Numbered from the stretch's first letter, positions 1 to 9,565 are shown. The stretch is 64,000 nt of DNA from Hyphomicrobium sulfonivorans (GCF_013306565.1 NZ_PZPO01000004.1:434001-498000); one strand, 5' to 3'. Numbers and translations: made by a program. Notes: generated by a model not told the origin, from the sequence alone.

Positions 1-816
1 GGCGGCGACCTTGAAGTTCATCGCCTCGGCTTCGGCGCCATGCGCATTACCGGCAGCGGCGTGTGGGGCGAAAGCGATGACCCCGCCGAAGCATTACGCA
101 CCTTGAAGCGCGTGCCCGAACTCGGCATCAATCTGATCGATACCGCCGACAGCTATGGCCCTGAGATCAGCGAGCGCATGATTCATGAGGCGCTGTATCC
201 CTATAATGGGCTGGTGATCGCGACCAAGGGCGGTCTTATCCGTCCGGCGCCGAACGTGTGGAACCCGTGCGGGCGGCCCGATTATCTGCGTCAGCAGGTG
301 TTTGTCAGCATGCGCCGGCTGGGCGTTGAACGGATCGATCTGTGGCAGCTTCATCGCGTCGACCCGGATGTTCCGCGCGATGAACAGTTCGATGCCATTC
401 GCGAATTGCAACGCGAAGGTCTGATCCGTCATGTCGGCTTGAGCGAAGTGCAGGTCGACGACATCGAGGCTGCGCAGAAGTATTTCTCTGTCGCCACGGT
501 GCAGAACCTGTTCAATCTCACCAACCGCCAGAGCAACGATGTTCTGAACCACTGCGAAGCTCACAACATCGGCTTCATTCCGTGGTTCCCCCTTGCAGCC
601 GGCGAACTGGCACGGCCCGGTTCGCCGCTCGACGCCATCGCCAAGGCGCACAACGCCAGCCCCAGTCAGATCGCGCTGGCGTGGTTGCTGCGTCGCAGCC
701 CTGTGATGCTGCCCATCCCCGGCACTGGCAAGGTGAAGCACCTTGAGGAGAACGTGGCTGCGGTCGACATCAGCTTGAGCGACACCGAATTCGAGCACCT
801 GACCGCACTGGCATAG
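1..816 (+). CDS. Aldo/keto reductase (5' end cut by window edge)
   Basis: The reading frame is open from base 1 and begins [17 protein letters not shown], the usual N-terminal strand of the aldo/keto reductase TIM barrel, so the true start lies before the window and the ATG at 40 is internal. Visible family features are DTADSYG (catalytic Asp and Tyr region), the Lys in IATKGG, the His in LWQLHRVD and the cofactor-loop segment [13 protein letters not shown] near the C-terminus. The family reduces carbonyl compounds with NADPH in the cytoplasm; the substrate cannot be read from sequence. The stop TAG is followed by about 175 bases without a gene. No operon partner is visible. Confidence 0.93.
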   Translation, partial: GGDLEVHRLGFGAMRITGSGVWGESDDPAEALRTLKRVPELGINLIDTADSYGPEISERMIHEALYPYNGLVIATKGGLIRPAPNVWNPCGRPDYLRQQVFVSMRRLGVERIDLWQLHRVDPDVPRDEQFDAIRELQREGLIRHVGLSEVQVDDIEAAQKYFSVATVQNLFNLTNRQSNDVLNHCEAHNIGFIPWFPLAAGELARPGSPLDAIAKAHNASPSQIALAWLLRRSPVMLPIPGTGKVKHLEENVAAVDISLSDTEFEHLTALA

Positions 817-992
817 CCCCGCGGCAGCCTTGCTCGCACAGGAACCGCACCGGGCATCCGGCGCAAAATTTCCCGCCTTTCGATGGCGAAAGTTGTCATG
901 GCGGCCCGCGCATTTTTCCGTCAGGAGTGCTCGGGCCGCCAGCAGCGTCACCTTTTCAACCGGCGTGGCGGCAATAGTGCCCTGGAGGGGAC

Positions 993-1907
993 ATGGCCGC
1001 CAATTTTGCAGCGCGCATTATCGCGCAACTGATATTTTCGATTGCCTTCCTTGCTTCCGCCGCCGCTGCCGATCGCCCGTTTGATCGCGACTGGCGCACC
1101 GGCGTGCCCGTTGCTCCGGGTGCTGAAACGTGGACGGACAAAAACCTAACTGCCAAGCAGGCGTTGATGGCTCAAGTGGCGGAAACGCAGAGCGGCCGCA
1201 TATGCACGCACTATGCGTTTCTGCACTGGCCCGCGAACGCTGAGGCCAGCGAAGCGATACAAGCGCAAACGAAGCGCAACTATGAAGCCGCCGGCTACAC
1301 CATAACGGCAGGGACGGGCGATATCCCCGCCGACAAGACCCTTTGGATCGCGCACAAGGCCGACCGCGAAGCTGTGATCCTGTGGGGTGCGGAAGCCGGT
1401 TCGCCCGCTTACATGTCGTGCCTGACGCAAGGCGCGCCGGCCGCAGATCCCGACCGTTGGGTATTTCTCATTGGCCTGTTTGGGTTCGGTCTCGCTGGCG
1501 CCGTCATCGGCGGCTGGCTCGTTCAACGCACCCGCGCATTGGGGAAAGCCTCGCTCACATGGCCCAGCGCACAGGGCCGCGTCACCTCTGCCGTCGTCGA
1601 CTCCTATCGCACCAAGGGCGGCAGGCAGTACATCGCCAATATTGCCTACAGTTACGATGTCGATGGCAAAGCCTTCGCGGGCAACCGCGTCCGATTTGGC
1701 AATTATGCCGGCGCCAAGGAAAAAGCCGATGCAGACGTTGCGCGCTTCGCCAGCGGCACGCCCGTCGATGTTTTCTACAACCCACTCAAACCGGAAGCAG
1801 CGACATTGGAGCCCGGCACCTCGGGCCACAGCGTCGCCGGTCTCGTCGTTGCAATCACCGGTGCTATCCTTGTCGTCGTTGGCCTGATCGTGGCGTTCAT
1901 CAGCTGA
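993..1907 (+). CDS. DUF3592-containing membrane protein
   Basis: This 304-residue protein starts at an ATG just after a GGAGGGG ribosome-binding site. Residues 1-25 look like a cleavable signal peptide ending in a run of Ala. Residues about 30-155 form a soluble, probably periplasmic, segment with two cysteines (SGRICTHY and MSCLTQG). A membrane helix follows (VFLIGLFGFGLAGAVIGG), then a DUF3592-like domain about 185-275 with the typical WPSAQGRV opening and the VFYNPLKPEAATLEPG motif, and a final membrane helix. DUF3592 proteins have no settled function. The gene stands alone, 118 bases before the DNA-repair pair, and is separated from it by a hairpin. Confidence 0.8.
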   Translation: MAANFAARIIAQLIFSIAFLASAAAADRPFDRDWRTGVPVAPGAETWTDKNLTAKQALMAQVAETQSGRICTHYAFLHWPANAEASEAIQAQTKRNYEAAGYTITAGTGDIPADKTLWIAHKADREAVILWGAEAGSPAYMSCLTQGAPAADPDRWVFLIGLFGFGLAGAVIGGWLVQRTRALGKASLTWPSAQGRVTSAVVDSYRTKGGRQYIANIAYSYDVDGKAFAGNRVRFGNYAGAKEKADADVARFASGTPVDVFYNPLKPEAATLEPGTSGHSVAGLVVAITGAILVVVGLIVAFIS

Positions 1908-1984
1908 GTTGCAGCAACCAGGACGGCGGCATCCGCTCCGTCAGGTCGTCGCAACGGGTGGCGCAAAGCTGCTTCAGACCCCAC

Positions 1985-2014
1985 ATTAGGGCCGGTATTT
2001 CAATCGGCCCTAAT
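1985..2014. promoter_or_regulatory. Perfect 10-bp inverted repeat before the exonuclease gene
   Basis: ATTAGGGCCG and CGGCCCTAAT flank a 10-base loop, ending 11 bases before the exonuclease start codon. There is no T-run after it, so it is a poor intrinsic terminator for the preceding gene. It could be an operator or an mRNA hairpin. Its role is not known. Confidence 0.4.
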
Positions 2015-2025
2015 GGGAGACGCGC

Positions 2026-3039
2026 ATGGCCGCCGGAGCGGTGGAGCAGTGGCTCTACCCGACCGACCGCGGGCTCTACTGCGAGCCCGGCCAGTTCTTC
2101 ATCGATCCGCCCCGCGCCGTTGACCGCGCGGTGATCACGCATGGCCATAGCGATCACGCGCGGCCCGGTCATGGCGCTGTTTTGGCCACCGAAGCCACAG
2201 TGAACATCATGAGGCTGCGCATGGGTGAGACCTGCGCTGGCTCGTTTCAATGCATGTCCTATGGCGAACGTCAGTCAGTCAACGGCGTATCGGTCCACCT
2301 CGTTCCCGCCGGGCACATACTCGGCTCGGCGCAGGTGGTGCTGGAATGGCAGGGGCAGCGCGCGGTTGTTTCGGGCGACTACAAACGCGCCGCCGATCCC
2401 ACCTGTGCCGCCTTCGAGCTTGTACCGTGCGATGTCTTCGTCACCGAGGCGACGTTCGCGCTGCCGGTATTTCAGCACGAACCGGCCCACGCTGAAGTGG
2501 GGCGTCTGTTATCGTCACTGGCGCGGCAGCCAGAGCGCGCGCATCTGGTCGGCGCCTATGGGTTGGGCAAGACACAACGCGTGATCAAGCTTGCACGCGA
2601 AGCCGGATACGATGCGCCGATCTATCTGCATGGCGCGCTGATCGGCCTGTGCGACCTCTATCGGCGGCACGGTGTGGATCTGGGTGATCTGCGCCCTGCA
2701 ACGTTGGACAACAACCACGATTTTGCGGGGGCGCTGGTTCTGTGTCCTCCATCGGCCGTTGACGACCGATGGTCACGCCGCTTCCCCGATCCGGTAACAG
2801 GGTTTGCATCCGGCTGGATGCGCATCAAAGGCCGCATCCGCCAGACCGGCGTCGAGCTGCCGCTCGTCATCTCCGATCATGCGGACTGGCCGGAGCTGCT
2901 AACAACCATCACCGAAACCAACGCCGGCGATGTCTGGGTCACGCACGGCCGTGACGATGCCCTCGTCTATCAGCTCGGTTTGATGGGGCGCAAAGCGCGC
3001 GCGCTGTCGCTGGTCGGCTTTGAAGACGAGGATGACTAG
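2026..3039 (+). CDS. Ligase-associated DNA exonuclease (metallo-beta-lactamase fold)
   Basis: The 337-residue protein carries the metal-binding HGHSDH motif at residues 39-44, a later VSGDYKR (metal ligand Asp) and VISDHADW and VTHGRDD near the C-terminus, the pattern of the beta-CASP exonucleases that travel with bacterial ATP-dependent DNA ligases. The protein family is thought to process DNA ends in a repair pathway alongside the ligase. The stop codon is two bases from the GTG start of the ligase gene, so the two are almost certainly co-transcribed and translationally linked. The start ATG has GGGAGA five bases upstream. The Lhr-like helicase and PdeM nuclease that complete this cluster in many genomes are not next to it here. 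Confidence 0.9.
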   Translation: MAAGAVEQWLYPTDRGLYCEPGQFFIDPPRAVDRAVITHGHSDHARPGHGAVLATEATVNIMRLRMGETCAGSFQCMSYGERQSVNGVSVHLVPAGHILGSAQVVLEWQGQRAVVSGDYKRAADPTCAAFELVPCDVFVTEATFALPVFQHEPAHAEVGRLLSSLARQPERAHLVGAYGLGKTQRVIKLAREAGYDAPIYLHGALIGLCDLYRRHGVDLGDLRPATLDNNHDFAGALVLCPPSAVDDRWSRRFPDPVTGFASGWMRIKGRIRQTGVELPLVISDHADWPELLTTITETNAGDVWVTHGRDDALVYQLGLMGRKARALSLVGFEDEDD

Positions 3040-3041
3040 CG

Positions 3042-4661
3042 GTGCAGTTGTTCGCCAACCTGCTCGACAGCCTCACAACGACGCCATCGCGCAACGGCAA
3101 GCTGGCGTTGCTGGCGGAGTATTTTCGCGTCGCGCCTGATCCCGATCGTGGTTTCGCGCTGGCGGCGTTGACCGATGGGCTGTTCCCGCGCCTGCCGCTC
3201 CGCCGGGCTCTTGCCGAGCTGATGTCCGACAAGATCGATCCGGTGCTGTATCAGCTCTCGCGCGACTATGTCGGTGACACTGCGGAGACGGTTGCGCTGC
3301 TGTGGTCTTCACGCGGCAATGGTGATGGCGCGGAACGACATCCGCCCCGTCTGGCGGATGTCGTTGCCGCGCTGGAACTGGCCGATCGCAACACGGTAGC
3401 ACCATTGCTCGGCAGCCTGCTTGACCGGCTTGATGTGCGTGGCCGCTGGGCGTTGCTGAAACTGATCGGCGGAGCGCCGCGCGTCGGCGTTTCAGCGCGT
3501 CTCGCAAAAACAGCGCTGGCGCAAATGAGCGGCCACGATCTCAGCGAGATCGAGGAAATCTGGCACGCGCTGTCGCCGCCCTATGCGGATCTTTTTGCCT
3601 GGCTCGATGGACGCGCGCCGCGACCGACCGCGGAGGGAAAACCGGTTTTCCGTCCGATGATGCTTGCCCACCCGATCGAGGAAGGCGACTGGGCGAACCT
3701 TGCGCCGGAAGCAATCGCCGCTGAATGGAAGTGGGACGGCATACGCATCCAGACCGTTGCGATGAATGGCGATGTGCGGTTGTTCTCGCGCACGGGCGAC
3801 GACATCTCGCGCAGTTTCCCGGAAATCGTCGCAGCGTTTGCGCCTTACAATGTCGTGCTGGATGGCGAGTTGCTGGTTATGCGCGATGACACGGTGGCGC
3901 CTTTCAACGATCTGCAGCAACGGCTCAACCGCAAAGCAGTGACACCACGCATGCTGCGCGAGTATCCAGCCTTCGTGCGCCTATACGATATTCTGCTGGA
4001 TGAAGCCGACGACCTGCGCGCCCTGCCCTTCGATCAGCGCCGGATGCGCCTAGAGCAATGGCACCGGATGCACACCCCGCACCGCACCGATGTGAGCCCG
4101 CTGGTCGAATTCGACACCTTCGAAACTCTGAACGGCATCTGGGCCAACACACGCGAAGCCGGCATCGAAGGACTGATGCTGAAGCACCGCGACAGCCCTT
4201 ACCTTTCCGGGCGCCCGAAAGGCCATTGGTGGAAATGGAAGCGCGCCGCGCTGACGCTGGATTGCGTGCTGATGTATGCCCAGCGCGGCTCCGGCAAGCG
4301 GTCGTCCTATTATTCAGATTACACGTTCGGCGTCTGGCGCAAGAGCGATGCAACAACTGCCGAAGCCACCGACAGCCGTGAACTGGTGCCGGTCGGCAAG
4401 GCGTATTCCGGCTTCACCGACGAGGAACTGGTGCGGCTCGACCGCTTCATCCGCACCAACACGGTCGATCAATACGGGCCGGTGCGCGCGGTCGAGCAAA
4501 GCCTGGTGCTGGAAATAGCCTTCGACGCCGTCTTTCCCTCAACGCGGCATAAGTCCGGGTTGGCGATGCGCTTCCCGCGCGTTCACCGCATCCGCTGGGA
4601 TAAACCCGCAACGGAAGCCGACACGCTCGAAACCGCGCAGAAACTGATTGTAGCCCCCTGA
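3042..4661 (+). CDS. ATP-dependent DNA ligase, LigC-like / damage-response type
   Basis: The 539-residue protein starts at a GTG directly after the exonuclease stop. Residues 1-200 are the N-terminal DNA-binding domain (MQLFANLLDSL, NGKLALLAEYFR). The adenylation site is Lys230 in EWKWDGIR, followed by LFSRTGDD (motif Ia), LDGELLV (motif III), GIEGLMLK (motif IV) and WWKWKR (motif V). The C-terminal OB-fold holds SYYSDYTFGVW and ends RVHRIRWDKPATEAD. The length fits the family called cisplatin damage response ATP-dependent DNA ligase. It seals nicks in an accessory repair route, distinct from the essential NAD ligase, which is not in this window. Confidence 0.93.
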   Translation: MQLFANLLDSLTTTPSRNGKLALLAEYFRVAPDPDRGFALAALTDGLFPRLPLRRALAELMSDKIDPVLYQLSRDYVGDTAETVALLWSSRGNGDGAERHPPRLADVVAALELADRNTVAPLLGSLLDRLDVRGRWALLKLIGGAPRVGVSARLAKTALAQMSGHDLSEIEEIWHALSPPYADLFAWLDGRAPRPTAEGKPVFRPMMLAHPIEEGDWANLAPEAIAAEWKWDGIRIQTVAMNGDVRLFSRTGDDISRSFPEIVAAFAPYNVVLDGELLVMRDDTVAPFNDLQQRLNRKAVTPRMLREYPAFVRLYDILLDEADDLRALPFDQRRMRLEQWHRMHTPHRTDVSPLVEFDTFETLNGIWANTREAGIEGLMLKHRDSPYLSGRPKGHWWKWKRAALTLDCVLMYAQRGSGKRSSYYSDYTFGVWRKSDATTAEATDSRELVPVGKAYSGFTDEELVRLDRFIRTNTVDQYGPVRAVEQSLVLEIAFDAVFPSTRHKSGLAMRFPRVHRIRWDKPATEADTLETAQKLIVAP

Positions 4662-4760
4662 CCGAACTACGCACGCCCGATCATTCTCGCTGGCGGAGCG
4701 GCTGCGGGTTGCTTATCGATGGTGGTGACAGATGCTGCTCACCGCCGGAGACCTGCACCG

Positions 4761-5618
4761 ATGTGGCCGATCCTGAAAACCGCGCTGATGAACTGGTCCC
4801 AGCACCGCAGCACCACCGTGGGAGCCGCCCTCGCCTATTACTCCGTATTCTCACTTGGGCCGCTGCTGCTGATCGTGATCGCCATTGCCGGGTTCGCGTT
4901 CGGAGAGGACGCCGTGCGCGGCACGCTCAGCACCGAGTCCCGCGATCTGCTGGGCGCAGAAGGCGCAGCCATCATTGAAACGATGCTGGACGGTGCCGCC
5001 TCGCGCGAAGCCAGCAGCTTCACGGCGGCGGTCGGCGTCGCGCTGTTGCTGGTGACGGCGTTGACGGTCGTGGTGCAACTCAAGGAGGCGATGAACACCG
5101 TGTGGGATGTCAGCCAGCCCACCGGCGGAACCGTGATCTGGTATCTGCGCACCTATTTCATGTCGCTGCTAGGCGTCATGGCGCTTGGCTTTCTGGTGAT
5201 CGCATCGCTGGTCATCAGCACCACGCTGACAGCGCTCTCGTCCTGGGCCAGCGACATCCCGATCGACACACGTTTCTGGGAGCTTCTGAACACGGGCGTC
5301 ACCGTGCTCATCCTCTCCGGACTGTTCGCGATGCTCTACAAGTGGTTCCCCGACGCCAAGGTGCGTTGGTCGGACGCCTGGCCCGGCGCCGTTGCGGCTG
5401 CCCTGATGTTTGCCGGAGGCAAGCTGGCCATCGCCTGGTACATCGGCCGTCAGGGACTGCAGTCGACGTACGGCGCCGCCGCCTCACTCGTCATTCTGCT
5501 GCTGTGGGTTTATTTCACGGCGCTCATCGTGCTGCTGGGGGCGGAGATATCCCGCGCCTATGCGCTGAGCCGCGAGGCCGATGGTTCTGCTCCGGCGCCT
5601 ACCCCTGAAAAGGGATAG
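4761..5618 (+). CDS. YihY/BrkB family inner-membrane protein
   Basis: Hydrophobic protein with about six membrane helices and the family signature ALAYYSVFSLGPLLLI near the N-terminus. The conserved loop FKWFPDAKVRW appears here as YKWFPDAKVRW, followed by YIGRQGLQSTYGAAASLVILLLWVYF, shared by YihY/BrkB proteins once misnamed ribonuclease BN. Function is unsettled; the fold suggests transport or envelope maintenance. I chose the ATG at 4761 (GGAG ten bases upstream, first residues MWPILKTALMNW) rather than the in-frame ATG at 4719, which adds 14 residues with no family match. The gene is convergent with the MFS exporter, with only 17 bases between stop codons. Confidence 0.88.
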   Translation: MWPILKTALMNWSQHRSTTVGAALAYYSVFSLGPLLLIVIAIAGFAFGEDAVRGTLSTESRDLLGAEGAAIIETMLDGAASREASSFTAAVGVALLLVTALTVVVQLKEAMNTVWDVSQPTGGTVIWYLRTYFMSLLGVMALGFLVIASLVISTTLTALSSWASDIPIDTRFWELLNTGVTVLILSGLFAMLYKWFPDAKVRWSDAWPGAVAAALMFAGGKLAIAWYIGRQGLQSTYGAAASLVILLLWVYFTALIVLLGAEISRAYALSREADGSAPAPTPEKG

Positions 5619-5635
5619 GCCGCCCGCAGCAGTCA

Positions 5636-7195
5636 TCAGTGCTCGACCGGAACGGCCTTGGCGTTGCGCAGAAAATAGAGTGCGAAGATTGCCGCCAGCA
5701 CAGCGAAACTGGCCGACACCGCTGAAGCAACTTCAAACGCATAGACGAACGCGCCGCGCGCCGTATCCAGCAGCGCTGAAGCTTCCGCATTTGGCAGCGT
5801 CTTTGCTACCTCTATCGCGCCGCTCAGCGTACCGCGTGCGATCGGCACGCTTTCCGCCGCCACAACGCTCGGCAAGTGGGCAGCATCCATCGTCCGCCCA
5901 TAGACGAACGTGAACAGGCTTCCCAACACTGCAATGCCCGTGGCGCCGCCCAGCTCAAAGCTGGTTTCCGAAATGGCGGACGCAGCTCCCGCCCGCTCAG
6001 GCGGCGCCGCACTCATGACGATGTCGGTGGTGATCGCACCCATAGGCGACATCCCCGTGCAGAAGATCATCATGCCGGCAAACAGCAACCACGGTTTGTC
6101 GAGGCCGGCTATCTGCGTCAGCAGCGCAAAGCCAACCGAAGCCAGCAGCAGTCCGCATGCGATGACGTGCGCGGGACGGAACCGACGCACCAGATATGGC
6201 GCCACCAGCGCTCCAAGCGCGAACACGATGCCCGAGGGGGCCATCCATAGCCCCGCTTCAAGCGGGTTCATGCGCAACACAAGTTGCAGGTACTGGGTGA
6301 TAAAGAAGAACGCGCCCAGCATCATGAACAGACCCAGCATGTTGGTGGCCAGCGCGGCGCTGAACGCGGGCGTTTTGAACAGCCGCACATCGATCAGCGG
6401 ATCGGGATGCTGCTCCTCCCGGCGAAAGAAGACATAGCCCAGCACAACGCCGATCAGCATCACTGCCGCCGCGATCGGGTCCCAGCCCACCTCGGCCATG
6501 TGCTTGATGCCGTAGATGACACAAAGAACTGCGGCGACCGAAAGTGCGGCGCTGGCGATATCAAGTTGGCCTGCGTTTTCGTCCTTGAACTCCGGCAGCA
6601 CGATCGGCGCCACGACCAGCAGCATCGCCATCAGCGGCACGTTGATGAGGAACACCGCGCCCCACGAATAGTTGGCCAGGATGATGCCACCGAACACCGG
6701 CCCCACCGCTGCGCCGGCCGAGAACGCCGCAACCCACACGCCGATGGCGAACGCGCGCTCGCGGCCATCGAGAAACATGTTGCGGATCAGCGATAGCGTC
6801 GACGGTGCCAACGATGCCGCCGCCAGCCCCTGCAGGGCTCGCGCGACAATCAGCATTTCCGAACTGGTCGAATAGGCTGCCAGCAGCGATGTCAATCCGA
6901 ACGCGGTGGCGCCGTACATCAGCACCTTGCGGCGCCCGATGCGGTCGCCCAGCGTGCCCATCGTCACCAGCGCGCCCGCAACCATGAAGCCGTAGATATC
7001 GACGATCCATAGCAGCTCGGCGGCGCTAGGCTTCAGGTCCGCGACGATCTCCGGCACGGCCAGATAAAGCACCGTGAGATCCATCGAATAGAGCAGGCAA
7101 GGAATTGCCAACACGGCAAGCCCGATCCAATCGCGGCGGGTGGCCTTGCCGTCAGCCGTAACCGCGTCCGATGCGCGGCCGATATTCTGCGTCAT
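5636..7195 (-). CDS. MFS drug exporter, DHA2 family (14 membrane helices)
   Basis: About 519 residues with the DHA2/SmvA-type pattern: helix 1 opening LLYSMDLTVLYLAVPEI, motif A-like GDRIGRRKVLMYG after helix 2, and motif C-like GAAVGPVFGGIIL in helix 5. Family members expel quaternary ammonium compounds, dyes and other toxins using the proton gradient. I start it at the ATG at 7195, which has AAGGAA nine bases upstream, rather than at 7252; the extra 19 residues are not expected in the family. The gene is downstream of, and in the same direction as, the single-helix protein at 7316-7978, about 120 bases apart, so they may share a transcript. No regulator is adjacent. Confidence 0.9.
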   Translation of the reverse strand: MTQNIGRASDAVTADGKATRRDWIGLAVLAIPCLLYSMDLTVLYLAVPEIVADLKPSAAELLWIVDIYGFMVAGALVTMGTLGDRIGRRKVLMYGATAFGLTSLLAAYSTSSEMLIVARALQGLAAASLAPSTLSLIRNMFLDGRERAFAIGVWVAAFSAGAAVGPVFGGIILANYSWGAVFLINVPLMAMLLVVAPIVLPEFKDENAGQLDIASAALSVAAVLCVIYGIKHMAEVGWDPIAAAVMLIGVVLGYVFFRREEQHPDPLIDVRLFKTPAFSAALATNMLGLFMMLGAFFFITQYLQLVLRMNPLEAGLWMAPSGIVFALGALVAPYLVRRFRPAHVIACGLLLASVGFALLTQIAGLDKPWLLFAGMMIFCTGMSPMGAITTDIVMSAAPPERAGAASAISETSFELGGATGIAVLGSLFTFVYGRTMDAAHLPSVVAAESVPIARGTLSGAIEVAKTLPNAEASALLDTARGAFVYAFEVASAVSASFAVLAAIFALYFLRNAKAVPVEH

Positions 7196-7315
7196 AGATG
7201 ACAGTTCCTTGCAGACGGCCAGCGGGCGGGCCGCCATCGGCGCGTTGCTCACGCTTCGAGTTGTGCTGCTGTCATCTAAGGTGGCGGATCGGCCTTGTCA
7301 CGGGGCCGCCCCGCG

Positions 7316-7978
7316 TCAATTTTCCGGCGCGTTGCTGGAAGCCCGCCAATCCGCGCTGTAGAGCGGCAAAGTGCCTTCGTTAAACGCCCGGGCGTCATAA
7401 TTCAGCAGCGAACGCTCGAAGCTTACCGCCGGACGGGCGTTGTTTTCGGCCAGATCGAGCTTCACCTCGAACTGATAGGGGCCAATGGCCCGAATAAGCT
7501 CATCGGGCCTCTGATCGGCGCCGCGCGTGTAGAACAGCACCTGCTCGGTGCGGCTGGTACGCCCCGCAAGCGAGATCGGCGCAAACGGCTCATAGGCGCC
7601 TGTGCGTGTTTTCTCCATCGTCCAGCGACCGAAGTCAGCAGCATAGAACTTTTTCTCGGCGCCGCTGCGCGGGTCAGTGGCGGTCAACTCGATTGAAAGC
7701 ACCGTCGCCGTCCGCGCGCCCTCGTTCGTTATCGTCACCGGCACCGCGATAACTTCGAAATTTGAGTTTTGATAAGGCGCCGCGAAATGAATGACCGGCG
7801 GCACAAACACGCGCACGTCGGCTTCCTTCAGCGACGTCTCCCACAGGCTGTAGGCTGAAAAGATCAGCGCGACCGCCGAAAGCACGGCCGCGATGCTGCC
7901 GCCCTCCATCGCCGAAACGCCGTGGACTGCCGCTGCTGCCGGATCGCCAGTTCTGTTCCGCTTGCCGAATAACGCCAT
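7316..7978 (-). CDS. Hypothetical single-span membrane protein
   Basis: The 220-residue protein has a short basic N-terminus (LFGKRNRTGDP), one likely membrane helix at about 29-48 (AAVLSAVALIFSAYSLWET), and an outward-facing beta-rich domain containing VPVTITNEGARTATVLSIEL, a sequence style typical of immunoglobulin-like folds. No catalytic motif is visible and I do not recognise a named family. The start is supported by GGGGGAA a few bases upstream. It lies upstream of the MFS exporter in the same direction. Confidence 0.7.
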   Translation of the reverse strand: MALFGKRNRTGDPAAAAVHGVSAMEGGSIAAVLSAVALIFSAYSLWETSLKEADVRVFVPPVIHFAAPYQNSNFEVIAVPVTITNEGARTATVLSIELTATDPRSGAEKKFYAADFGRWTMEKTRTGAYEPFAPISLAGRTSRTEQVLFYTRGADQRPDELIRAIGPYQFEVKLDLAENNARPAVSFERSLLNYDARAFNEGTLPLYSADWRASSNAPEN

Positions 7979-8336
7979 TCAACTTCCCCCCAAAGCACGC
8001 CCCATTCTCGCAAGCCGATACAGCTTACATCAACGGCACGAAGCAGCAGATTTTGACACTGCTATGGCGGGAACTCGTGCGCTTCCATAAGCATTCCAAT
8101 TGCAACAATACCGAAGCGTTTTTTCGACGTGTTTATTGGGCGTGAGAACGTTGCAAGCAGTTGCGTGCAAAGTTTCACGATGCTGCCCACCCGCCATTAA
8201 CTAGCGGCCACGGAACCCGCAGCGAACGGCGTTAGATCAGACAAAATCCGATGTGCGCGCCTTGCGAACAACGATGAAGCCGCCGAACTTTGGTCAGCGC
8301 AGTGACGGGGGCCTGCGTCTCAACAGGGAGAATTCC
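7979..8336. other. Intergenic region between divergent genes
   Basis: About 360 bases between two divergent genes must hold promoters for both. It contains the repeated word TTGCAA/TTGCGT around 8150-8175 and an AT-rich patch near 8085-8135. I see no RNA gene and no clear operator. An in-frame upstream extension of the DUF937 gene to 8253 exists but lacks a ribosome-binding site. Confidence 0.4.
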
Positions 8337-9419
8337 ATGTCCAGCACGCCAAACCTCGTTACCCTTATCAGTCAGTTCATCACGCCGGAAATGCTCAACC
8401 GTTCTGCGTCCGCCATGGGCGTGGATCTATCTTCCATGCAAAAGGGCGTCAGTGCTGGCATCCCGGGCATCCTGTCGGCCTTGACCTCTTCGGTCATGAA
8501 GCCGGGTGGCATTGCAAAGATCGAGAACGCGATTGATCAGCAGCAGCCGGGCGTTCTTGCCGACGCCGCAAGAATGATGGGCACCCCACAACAGGCACGT
8601 GTTGCCGAGGAAGGGCTCAGCTCACTTTCCTCAGTTCTGGGTGGCGGCACGACATCCGCGCTCGCTAACGCCGTTGGCCGTTACTCCGGTGCCGGTGAAA
8701 CCGGCGCCAAGGGAATGCTCGGCCTGCTCGCCCCGGTCGTAATGGGCGTGCTTGGCCAGCAGCAGAACGCTGGCGCCGGCGGCGTCGCTCAATTGCTCGC
8801 ATCGCAGAAAGACAACGTGATGCGCGCCATGCCGTCGGAGTTCGCAAACTACCTTGGCAGTTCCGGCATTCTCGACAAGGCGCAGGCCGCAACCAGCACG
8901 CAGCAGCGTTCCTCGTATCAGTCCGCAAACTATACGACCGACAAGGGCACATCGCAGGGTAGCTGGTTGCTTCCTGCACTGGCCGCGCTCTGTCTGCTCG
9001 GTCTCGGCTGGTACTTGTTCTCGCGCCCGTCCGACACAACGCTAGCAACGGCGCCGACTGAAATTCGGACACCGGGCGTAGCGCCGGAAAGCACGCACGT
9101 CACCGACACAACCCGCTTTGGCGGTGCGCCCTTCGTGGTGGCGTGGAACGACATGGAAAAATGGCTGCACAAGTCGGTCTACAGCAGCGACAACAAGAAG
9201 GTTGGTGAGATCGCCGAGTTGATCCGCAATCCGGAAGACCGCGTCACCAACGTTTACATGGATGCCGAAACCACGCTTGGCCTGGGTGGTCAGCGCTATG
9301 ACATCTCCGCCGACAAGATCAGCGAAGTGAAGCCGGACGGCATCATTCTTTCAATGACGGAAGCGGAAATCAAAGCCATGCCGCCCGCTGATGGCGCAAA
9401 GGCCGACGTCAAAAAGTAA
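8337..9419 (+). CDS. DUF937 and PRC-barrel domain protein
   Basis: The ATG at 8337 is preceded by AGGGAGA. Residues about 1-150 are a DUF937-type domain (MLNRSASAMGVDLSSMQKG, GIPGILSALTSS, LLAPVVMGVLGQQ). A single membrane helix lies near 205-225 (LLPALAALCLLGLGWYLF). The C-terminal ~100 residues read as a PRC-barrel (WLHKSVYSSDNKKVGEIAEL, VTNVYMDAETTLGLGG, RYDISADKISEV). PRC-barrels are often protein-interaction or surface-associated modules; DUF937 has no agreed function. A clear intrinsic terminator follows the stop codon, so the gene is probably monocistronic. Confidence 0.82.
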   Translation: MSSTPNLVTLISQFITPEMLNRSASAMGVDLSSMQKGVSAGIPGILSALTSSVMKPGGIAKIENAIDQQQPGVLADAARMMGTPQQARVAEEGLSSLSSVLGGGTTSALANAVGRYSGAGETGAKGMLGLLAPVVMGVLGQQQNAGAGGVAQLLASQKDNVMRAMPSEFANYLGSSGILDKAQAATSTQQRSSYQSANYTTDKGTSQGSWLLPALAALCLLGLGWYLFSRPSDTTLATAPTEIRTPGVAPESTHVTDTTRFGGAPFVVAWNDMEKWLHKSVYSSDNKKVGEIAELIRNPEDRVTNVYMDAETTLGLGGQRYDISADKISEVKPDGIILSMTEAEIKAMPPADGAKADVKK

Positions 9420-9451
9420 GGCCCCTCAGCCGTCAAATTACGACAGCCAAG

Positions 9452-9486
9452 ACACGGCGCTCTGCACTGAGCGCCGTGTTTTTAAT
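9452..9486 (+). terminator. Rho-independent terminator of the DUF937 gene
   Basis: A 10-bp perfect stem (ACACGGCGCT / AGCGCCGTGT) with an 8-base loop is followed directly by TTTTT. It lies 33 bases after the stop codon. Confidence 0.85.
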
Positions 9487-9565
9487 TTGCATGTTCGAGA
9501 ACGCAGTCGGCCAGCCCGCCAATAAGAAAGGCGACGATCTTATGGATCATCGCCTCATCCAGAGT
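9482..9565 (-). pseudogene. Possible remnant of a TetR-type regulator C-terminus
   Basis: Read on the minus strand, the stretch gives LDEAMIHKIVAFLIGGLADC and ends VLEHAN-stop. That helix is the kind found at the very C-terminus of TetR-family repressors. There is no upstream DNA-binding domain in any frame and the next gene upstream (the small exported peptide) is intact and in another frame. It could also be chance. Low confidence. Confidence 0.2.
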
